NCBI RefSeq assembly: GCF_901827205.1
Contig: NZ_LR594675.1
Coordinates: forward strand, 6,365,822-6,429,821
DNA length: 64,000 bases
Direction: 5' to 3'
From: Variovorax sp. PBS-H4
Lineage (GTDB): Bacteria > Pseudomonadota > Gammaproteobacteria > Burkholderiales > Burkholderiaceae_C
Position 1 is the first letter of the stretch; every line of letters begins with the position of its first letter. Made by a program: the position numbers and the translations under genes. Shown here piece after piece: positions 8,475 through 15,608 of this stretch. Under the pieces are notes generated by a model. That model made no database searches, had not been told where the DNA came from, and was given only the letters and a program-made list of their open reading frames with translations.

Positions 8475-9139
8475 CGAGCGCCAGACCCTTCGACGCAGTG
8501 ACCAGCCCGGCGGTGGCAATTCGGCGCAGCAACGTGGACACCGACATGATCATCCGGATCGAGAAGTCCATTCTGCCGCCGCACACGCTGGGACCTTATG
8601 GCTTCGAAAGCCTGAAGATGCGCGACGACGGCTCGCCTGATCCCGACTGTCCTCTGAACGATCCGCGGTACGCTGGCGCACGCATCCTGCTCGCGGATGA
8701 CAACTTCGGCTGCGGCTCATCTCGCGAGGCGGCGGTCTGGGCCCTCGCGGGCATGGGCATCCGCTGTGTGATCGCCCCCAGCTTCGGCGACATCTTCTTC
8801 AACAACTGCTTCCAGAACGGCATTCTGCCGATCCGGCTGTCGCAGGCGCAGATGGAAGCCCTTTTCGCCGCCTGCGATTCGGCCCAGGCCCTCACGGTCG
8901 ACCTTCGCAACTGCGCGATCACCACGGCTGAAGGCCAGAACGTCCTATTTGCGGTCGACGAAGCTCAGCGGGAGTCCTTGCTGACGGGGAGCGACGAGGT
9001 CGACAGGACGCTCGAGATGGATGATGACATTCGCGCATGGCAGCAGGCGGACCGGCAGCGCAGGCCCTGGGTCTGGACCGCTCAGAACCGGGCCACGACA
9101 CCGGCCGTCTTCAAGGCGCAGTTCTTTCAGCGCCAGTAG
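8471..9139 (+). CDS. Aconitase-family (LeuD-like) dehydratase small subunit
   Basis: The 222-residue swivel-domain subunit completes the hydro-lyase with the preceding gene. The family signature is clear: RSNVDTDMIIR near the N-terminus and DNFGCGSSREAAVWAL in the middle, followed by FGDIFFNNCFQNGILPI. The start is a GTG whose last bases overlap the large-subunit stop (GTGA), with GAGG a few bases upstream. Leucine-pathway LeuD is about 200 residues; the C-terminal extension of about 20 residues here is Arg/Trp-rich. It is co-transcribed with the large subunit and presumably under the GntR regulator. Confidence 0.88.
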   Translation: MTSARPFDAVTSPAVAIRRSNVDTDMIIRIEKSILPPHTLGPYGFESLKMRDDGSPDPDCPLNDPRYAGARILLADDNFGCGSSREAAVWALAGMGIRCVIAPSFGDIFFNNCFQNGILPIRLSQAQMEALFAACDSAQALTVDLRNCAITTAEGQNVLFAVDEAQRESLLTGSDEVDRTLEMDDDIRAWQQADRQRRPWVWTAQNRATTPAVFKAQFFQRQ

Positions 9140-9222
9140 TTTGGCTTCGACGCATGCGAAAGACCGATGTGCCCACCCCTGCGCATCGGCCCGAAATCCC
9201 AGGGGATTTGATTGGACGACTC

Positions 9223-10125
9223 ATGCAAACCAAGTTCAAGACCAGTGAACAGAAGACAGCCCGGCTGCGGGAGCTTTTCAACAGCGGGAAGATTCTTCTC
9301 GCACCCGGCTGCTTCAATCCCGTCTCGGGCGTGCTGATCGAGAAGGCGGGCTTCGACGCCATCTACATCTCCGGCGCTGGAGTCGCGGTGAACAACATCG
9401 GGTATCCGGACATCGGCCTGACGACGATGACCGAGATCCTGGACAACGCGCGCAACGTGGTGAACGTGACAAACCTGCCCGTGATCTGCGACATCGACAC
9501 CGGCTACGGCAATCCGCTCAACGTCGTACGCACGGTGCGAGACTTCGAGAACGCCGGCGTCGCAGGCCTGCAGATGGAAGACCAGATCATCCCCAAGAAG
9601 TGCGGTCACATCGCCGGCAAGGGACTGGTCTCCAAGCAGGAGATGGTTCAGAAGATCAAGGCCGCGGTAGACACACGGCGCGATACAAACCTCACGATCT
9701 TTGCGCGCACCGATGCGATCGCGGTGGAAGGCCTCGATGCCGCCATCGAGCGCTCCCTCGCCTACAAGGAAGCCGGCGCCGACGTGACCTTCGTGGAGGC
9801 GCCCGGCAGCCTGGCGGACATGAAGAAGATCACATCCTCCATCCCCGGCCTGCACATGGCCAACATGGTGGAGAAGGGTGGCAGCACCCCCATCATGCCG
9901 CCGGCCGAGCTCCAGGAGCTGGGGTTTCATTTCGTGATCTATCCGGGCTCCACCTGGATGGCGGCCATTAAGTCGATCGAGGAGGTGCTTCAAGTCCTGA
10001 AGGAGGACGGCACCACCGAGCGCTATTACGACCGCATGGTGCCCTTTCACGAGAAGGGCAACGAGCTGTTCGAGACCGTCCGGCTCTCGGACTGGCGAAA
10101 GATCGAGGCACGCTACACGAGTTGA
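9223..10125 (+). CDS. Isocitrate lyase / PEP mutase superfamily carbon-carbon lyase (dimethylmalate-lyase-like)
   Basis: The 300-residue TIM-barrel enzyme carries the superfamily signature: CDIDTGYGNPLNVVRTVR (metal-binding Asp), AGLQMEDQ and the catalytic loop KKCGH. Family members split 2-methylisocitrate, 2,3-dimethylmalate, oxaloacetate or petal-death-type substrates. With a LeuCD-like hydratase directly upstream, a route of hydration followed by retro-aldol cleavage to pyruvate or a short acid is likely. The ATG at 9223 fits the usual N-terminus (MQTKFKTSEQKTARLRELF); an in-frame ATG at 9154 would add 23 residues. The nearest upstream AGGGGA is rather far from 9223. The exact substrate is unproven. 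Confidence 0.85.
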   Translation: MQTKFKTSEQKTARLRELFNSGKILLAPGCFNPVSGVLIEKAGFDAIYISGAGVAVNNIGYPDIGLTTMTEILDNARNVVNVTNLPVICDIDTGYGNPLNVVRTVRDFENAGVAGLQMEDQIIPKKCGHIAGKGLVSKQEMVQKIKAAVDTRRDTNLTIFARTDAIAVEGLDAAIERSLAYKEAGADVTFVEAPGSLADMKKITSSIPGLHMANMVEKGGSTPIMPPAELQELGFHFVIYPGSTWMAAIKSIEEVLQVLKEDGTTERYYDRMVPFHEKGNELFETVRLSDWRKIEARYTS

Positions 10126-10209
10126 GCAGGGAACACGGGCCTTGCCAAGGCTATCCCGCGCCGCCCCGCCGCCCCAGGCTTCCCCAAGAATCTCCAGGAG
10201 ACAAAGGCC

Positions 10210-11205
10210 ATGAACTCACGTCGACAGGTACTCCAATATGGCGCAGGTGCATCGCTGCTGGCGAGCCTTGGCGCGCTTCCGGCCTGGAGCCAGGCATTCG
10301 ACACGGTGAAAGTGCTGATGGGCTTCGCCGCAGGTGGCGCGAACGACACCGTCGCGCGCAGCGTGGCCAGCAAGATGGGCGCAAGCAACTACGTGCGCAG
10401 TTCGGCGCTGGTGGAAAACCGCACCGGCGCGGGGGGACAGATCGCCTGCGCGGCGCTCAAGTCCGCGCCCGCCGATGGCAGCATCATCCTGTGCGCGCCC
10501 TTTTCCTGCACCGCGCTCTACCCGCACACCTACAAGACCCTGCCCTATGACCCCCTGCTGGATTTTGCGAGCGTGTCGACCGCGGCCTCTTTTCCGCTCA
10601 TGCTCTCGATAGGTCCGGTCGTGCCCGCCAGCGTGCGGACGCTGCCGGAGTACCTGGCCTGGGTCAAGGAAGACCTGAAGACGCGGGGCGCCTACGCCAA
10701 TCCCGGCTCCGGCTCGATTGCCCACTTCGTCGGCGCATTGCTGGCGCTGGAAGCCAACCTGGATATGACGGCGATCGCGTATCGTGGCTCCGCGCCCGCG
10801 GTGGCCGACACGGTGGGTGGGCAGGTCCCCGCGATGGTCACGGGCATCACGGAGCTGCTGGCGCATGCCAGTACAGGCAAGATTCGCATCCTCGCCACAT
10901 CGGGGGCGCAGCGCAACGCCTTCCTGCCGGACACGCCAACCTTCGCGGAACAGGGCTTCCGCCGGCTGGTGGCCGAGGAGGTCGTCGCGTTCCATCTGCC
11001 GGCCCGCACGCCGCGCCCCATCGTGGAAGCGGCCAACCAGTCCATCAACAACGCGCTGAAGGATTCCTCGGTGGTCAAGGCGCTGGCCGGTGTAGGCGTG
11101 GCTGCGAAAGGATCAACGCCCGAGGAGCTGGACCAGCTGCTGCGCAGCGAGCATGCACGCTGGGCCGCGTCGATCAAGCGCATCGGCTTCAACGCGCAGT
11201 CCTGA
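10210..11205 (+). CDS. Bug-type (TctC) periplasmic solute receptor
   Basis: The 331-residue tripartite tricarboxylate receptor-family protein has a Tat-like signal (MNSRRQVLQYGAGASLLASL) with cleavage near AWSQA, then the Bug fold (GGANDTVARSVASKMG, VENRTGAGGQIA, PYDPLLDF, YANPGSGSIAHF). Such receptors bind carboxylates in the periplasm. No TctA or TctB membrane genes lie nearby, which is usual for the many orphan Bug proteins of Burkholderiales. It ends the operon that starts with the hydratase, with AGGAG upstream of its ATG and a strong hairpin after it, so it probably captures the operon's substrate. Confidence 0.9.
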   Translation: MNSRRQVLQYGAGASLLASLGALPAWSQAFDTVKVLMGFAAGGANDTVARSVASKMGASNYVRSSALVENRTGAGGQIACAALKSAPADGSIILCAPFSCTALYPHTYKTLPYDPLLDFASVSTAASFPLMLSIGPVVPASVRTLPEYLAWVKEDLKTRGAYANPGSGSIAHFVGALLALEANLDMTAIAYRGSAPAVADTVGGQVPAMVTGITELLAHASTGKIRILATSGAQRNAFLPDTPTFAEQGFRRLVAEEVVAFHLPARTPRPIVEAANQSINNALKDSSVVKALAGVGVAAKGSTPEELDQLLRSEHARWAASIKRIGFNAQS

Positions 11206-11223
11206 CACCCACTGCCGCATAAA

Positions 11224-11246
11224 AAATGCGCCCCAGGGGCGCATTT
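11224..11246. terminator. Bidirectional intrinsic terminator between the Bug gene and gap
   Basis: Perfect 11-base arms AAATGCGCCCC / GGGGCGCATTT separated by one A, flanked by A-runs on the left and T-runs on the right. It lies between convergent genes and can serve both strands. Confidence 0.85.
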
Positions 11247-11268
11247 CAGATCGAACGCAAAGGGCGCC

Positions 11269-12273
<1,005 letters not shown>

Positions 12274-12313
12274 GTGGTTTGCTCCTGAAGTTGAAAACTG
12301 GGGTGCAGCCGGA

Positions 12314-14353
12314 TCAGCGCGCGAGCGCCGCCTCGACCGTGGCAGCGACGTTCTCTGCCGTGAAGCCGAAATGCTTGAACAATACGCCGGCAGGCGCCGA
12401 CTCGCCGTAGGTATCGATGCCGACGGCGGCGGCGACGCCGTACTTCCACCAACCGTCGGTGACGCCCATCTCGACCGCGATGCGCGGGGTTCCCTGCGGC
12501 AGCACGCTGTTCTTGTAGGCGACGCTCTGGCGATCGAAGGTGGTGGTGGAAGGCATGGAGACCACTCGCACGGCGATCTTCTTCGCGGCCAGCAGTTCCT
12601 GGGCCTTGAGCGCCAGCTGCACTTCGGAACCCGTGGCGATGATGACCGCCTGCAACTTCTTCTTGAGCTCGGGCTCGGCCAGTACGTAGGCGCCCTTGCT
12701 GATGTCGGAAAGATCCTTCTTGGGGGCGTAAGGCAGGTTCTGGCGTGACAGCAGCAACGCTGTCGGGCGCGTGGTGTTCTGGAGTGCGACGGCCCATGCC
12801 ACCACGGTCTCGGCCGTGTCCGCCGGGCGCCAGACGTCGAGGTTGGGGATGAGCCGCAGCGAGGCGGCGTGCTCGATGGACTGGTGCGTGGGCCCGTCCT
12901 CGCCAAGACCGATGGAGTCGTGGGTGAATACATGCACCACGCGTTGCTTCATCAGCGCCGCCATGCGGATGGCGTTGCGGCTGTAGTCGCTGAACGTCAG
13001 GAAGGTGCCGCCGTACGGAATGAAGCCGCCGTGCAGCGCGACGCCGTTCATGATGGCCGCCATGCCGAACTCGCGCACGCCGTAGTTGATGTGGCGGCCA
13101 GGCATGCCGTCGGGCAGCTGTTCGTTGCCTTCGGTGCGCACCACGGCGCCAGTGGCATCGAAGCGCAGCGCCGGCGTGCTCTTGGTGTTGGTCAGGTTGG
13201 AGCCGGTGAGATCGGCGCTGCCGCCCAGCAGCTCGGGCAAGGCAGCAGTAAAGGCTTCGAGCGCCAACTGCGAGGCCTTGCGCGAAGCGACGGTCTCCGC
13301 CTTGGTGTGGGCCGTGACGACCGTATCGAAAGCGGTCTGGTGAAAGTTCTTCGGCAGCTCGCCCTTCATGCGGCGGGTGAACTCGGCCGCCAGGTCCGGG
13401 TACTGCCTGGCATAGGCGGCGAACTTGTCGTTCCACGCGGCTTCACGTTGAGCGCCGGCGGCCTTGGCGTCCCATTCCGTGTACACGGCCTGCGGCAGAT
13501 CGAAGGGCTCGTGGGGCCATTGCAGTGCCGTGCGGGTGAGGCCGATTTCGTCCGGCCCCAGCGGCTCGCCGTGGGCCTTGGCGGTATTGGCGCGGTTGGG
13601 ACTGCCCTTGCCGATCTGCGTCTTGCAGATGATGAGGATGGGCCGCTCGTCCTGCTGCCGGGCCCGGTGGATGGAGTCCGACACTTCCTTCACGTCGTGG
13701 CCGTCGATCGGCCCGATCACGCTCCAGCCGTAGGCCTTGAAGCGTTCCGCCGTGTTGTCGATGAACCATGGCTTCACCGGGCCATCGATCGAGATGCCGT
13801 TGTCGTCGTAGAGCGCGATCAGCTTGCCGAGCTTCCAGGCGCCGGCCAGCGCAGCGGCCTCGTGGCTGATGCCCTCCATCAGGCAGCCGTCGCCCAGGAA
13901 GGCGTAGGTGCGGTGGTCGACGATCAGGTGATCGGCACGGTTGAACTCTGCGGCCAGCAGCTTTTCAGCCAGCGCGAAACCCACCGCGTTGGTGAAGCCC
14001 TGGCCGAGCGGGCCGGTGGTGGTCTCCACGCCGGGCGTGATACCTGTTTCGGGATGGCCGGCCGTCTTGCTGTGCAGCTGGCGGAAGCGCTTGAGCTCGT
14101 CCACCGGCAGTGCGTAGCCCGTCAGGTGCAGCACGGCGTAGATGAGCATCGACGCGTGGCCGTTGGACAGCACGAAGCGGTCGCGATCGAACCACTGCGG
14201 GTTGACGGGGTTGTGCTTGAGGTGATCGCCCCACAGGGCGACCGCCATGTCGGCCATGCCCATCGGTGCGCCCGGATGCCCCGAGTTCGCGAGTTGAACG
14301 GCATCCATGGCCAGCGCGCGAATCGCGTTGGCCATCAAGGCTTGGTTGGCCAT
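12314..14353 (-). CDS. tkt: Transketolase
   Basis: The 679-residue thiamine-diphosphate enzyme of the pentose phosphate pathway transfers two-carbon units between sugar phosphates. It shows the N-terminal SGHPGAPMGMADMAVALW, the ThDP/metal motif GDGCLMEGISHEAAALAG with DDNGISIDG, the pyrimidine-domain segment FGMAAIMNG, and THDSIGLGEDGPTHQ. It is full length for the family. The ATG at 14353 gives MANQALMANAIR. It is followed by gap in the same direction and is divergent from speD, with about 105 bases between. Confidence 0.97.
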   Translation of the reverse strand: MANQALMANAIRALAMDAVQLANSGHPGAPMGMADMAVALWGDHLKHNPVNPQWFDRDRFVLSNGHASMLIYAVLHLTGYALPVDELKRFRQLHSKTAGHPETGITPGVETTTGPLGQGFTNAVGFALAEKLLAAEFNRADHLIVDHRTYAFLGDGCLMEGISHEAAALAGAWKLGKLIALYDDNGISIDGPVKPWFIDNTAERFKAYGWSVIGPIDGHDVKEVSDSIHRARQQDERPILIICKTQIGKGSPNRANTAKAHGEPLGPDEIGLTRTALQWPHEPFDLPQAVYTEWDAKAAGAQREAAWNDKFAAYARQYPDLAAEFTRRMKGELPKNFHQTAFDTVVTAHTKAETVASRKASQLALEAFTAALPELLGGSADLTGSNLTNTKSTPALRFDATGAVVRTEGNEQLPDGMPGRHINYGVREFGMAAIMNGVALHGGFIPYGGTFLTFSDYSRNAIRMAALMKQRVVHVFTHDSIGLGEDGPTHQSIEHAASLRLIPNLDVWRPADTAETVVAWAVALQNTTRPTALLLSRQNLPYAPKKDLSDISKGAYVLAEPELKKKLQAVIIATGSEVQLALKAQELLAAKKIAVRVVSMPSTTTFDRQSVAYKNSVLPQGTPRIAVEMGVTDGWWKYGVAAAVGIDTYGESAPAGVLFKHFGFTAENVAATVEAALAR

Positions 14354-14458
14354 GAGGTCGGAACTTTCTTGGGGAGCAGGTTGGGGAGCCCGCGATTTTA
14401 ACGGGCGGTGCCTGGCTTCCGCCCGGAGGCCGGGCAGAGGGCTGATAGAGTGCCGGCC

Positions 14459-14851
14459 ATGCATGGCTTGCACCTGACCGCAGATCTCCACGATTGCCGT
14501 TGCGAGATGCGTTGGCTGGTCGACGCGCAGGACCTGGGCGTCGCATGCGTGGAGGCGGTCGAAGCGGTGGGCCTGCAGGCCGTGGGCACGCTGTTCCATC
14601 CCTTTCCGCCGGGTCCGCGTGGCCCGGGCGGCGTGACGGCCACCGTGCTGCTGGCCGAGTCGCACCTGTGCGTCCACACCTGGCCCGAGCAGCGCAGTGC
14701 GACGCTCGATGTGTATGTCTGCAATTTCGGCGCCGACCACTCGGCCAGGGCGAGGGCGCTGATGGCGGCGCTGGAGGCGTTGTTCGTGCCCGGCCGCGCG
14801 GAGCGGCATGTATTGCAGCGCGGCGCGATCCAGGCGGAGCTTGGCCAGTGA
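14459..14851 (+). CDS. speD: S-adenosylmethionine decarboxylase proenzyme (SpeD/SpeH type)
   Basis: The 130-residue pyruvoyl enzyme makes decarboxylated SAM, the aminopropyl donor for spermidine. The self-cleavage site is visible as LAESHLCVHTWPE (Ser at the Glu-Ser bond becomes the pyruvoyl group), followed by the usual Asp/Cys strand DVYVCNFG and the proline-rich GPRGPGGVTA region. The length matches the short bacterial class (about 125-130 residues). The following murU start overlaps its stop (GTGA), so they are co-translated. No canonical speE is adjacent. The only aminopropyltransferase-like gene here is the membrane-anchored one at 27449-29020, which may use its product. Confidence 0.9.
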   Translation: MHGLHLTADLHDCRCEMRWLVDAQDLGVACVEAVEAVGLQAVGTLFHPFPPGPRGPGGVTATVLLAESHLCVHTWPEQRSATLDVYVCNFGADHSARARALMAALEALFVPGRAERHVLQRGAIQAELGQ

Positions 14852-15591
14852 GCATTCAAGCAATGATCCTCGCCGCGGGGCGCGGCGAACGCATGCGGCC
14901 GTTGACCGACGTGCAGCCCAAGCCCCTGCTCGAGGTGCATGGCAGGCCGCTGATGCAATGGCCCATGGAGGCGCTGGCCGCCGGCGGATTCGCGCAGCTG
15001 GTGGTCAACACCGCCTGGCTGGGCGAACAGATTGCGATGCGCTTCGGACCGCGCCACGCCGCTTCCGACATCGTCTATTCGCACGAGGGGCGGGACTTCG
15101 GAGGTGCGCTCGAGACGGCGGGCGGCATCGTGCGCGCGCTGCCGCTGCTGGGAGCTGTGTTCTGGGTACTCGCGGGCGACGTGTTCGCGCCGGATTTCGT
15201 GTTCAGCCAAGCGGCGGTGGACCGCTTTGTGGGAGCCGGGCGTCTCGCACACCTGTGGCTGGTACCGAATCCGCCGCACAACCCAGCCGGCGACTTCGGG
15301 ATCTCGCCAGACGGGCTGGCATTGAACGATGCGTCGGCAAAGCACACCTTCTCGACCATCGGCCTGTACCGTGCCGCACTCTTTGCGCCGCCTTATTGCC
15401 ACATTGCGGCCGGCAATCCCGATGGCGTCAAGGCGCCGCTCGCGCCCGTGCTGCGCGCGGCGATCGGCGACGGCCTGGTCAGCGCCGAGCTCTACAGGGG
15501 CGCCTGGACCGACGTCGGGACGCCCGAGCGACTGGCTGCGTTGAATGCGGAAAGAAAACGGCCCGCACAAGGCGGGCCGGAGCATCGCTAG
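14848..15591 (+). CDS. murU: N-acetylmuramate-1-phosphate uridylyltransferase (MurU-like nucleotidyltransferase)
   Basis: The 247-residue sugar-1-phosphate nucleotidyltransferase has the nucleotide-binding signature MILAAGRGERMRPLTDVQPK followed by PLLEV. The metal-binding Asp is in VLAGDVFAPD, and the Pseudomonas MurU-like blocks NTAWLGEQI, GGGIVRALPLLG-type and YRGAWTDVGTPERL are present. MurU with AmgK recycles N-acetylmuramic acid from cell-wall turnover straight to UDP-MurNAc. AmgK is present in this window (40523-41617) but not adjacent. The GTG at 14848 overlaps the speD stop; GGAG lies upstream. A terminator for the convergent neighbour is embedded in its last codons. A GDP-mannose or UDP-glucose pyrophosphorylase role is less likely. 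Confidence 0.85.
   Translation: MSIQAMILAAGRGERMRPLTDVQPKPLLEVHGRPLMQWPMEALAAGGFAQLVVNTAWLGEQIAMRFGPRHAASDIVYSHEGRDFGGALETAGGIVRALPLLGAVFWVLAGDVFAPDFVFSQAAVDRFVGAGRLAHLWLVPNPPHNPAGDFGISPDGLALNDASAKHTFSTIGLYRAALFAPPYCHIAAGNPDGVKAPLAPVLRAAIGDGLVSAELYRGAWTDVGTPERLAALNAERKRPAQGGPEHR
15559..15579 (-). terminator. Intrinsic terminator for the first lipoprotein paralogue, inside the murU 3' end
   Basis: 8-base GC stem CGGCCCGC / GCGGGCCG with loop ACAAG. On the minus strand it is followed by TTTTCTTT. It serves the gene ending at 15609 and is part of the last murU codons. Confidence 0.75.
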
Positions 15592-15608
15592 ATCGCGGCA
15601 CTCGATGA

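Noticed and set aside
7089..9139. leuCD of leucine biosynthesis
   Set aside because: leuA, leuB and leu regulation are absent, the small subunit has an extra tail, and the operon continues with a carbon-carbon lyase and a solute receptor under a GntR regulator.
12869..14401. 510-codon plus-strand frame
   Set aside because: It is antisense to tkt, which has full transketolase motifs on the minus strand.
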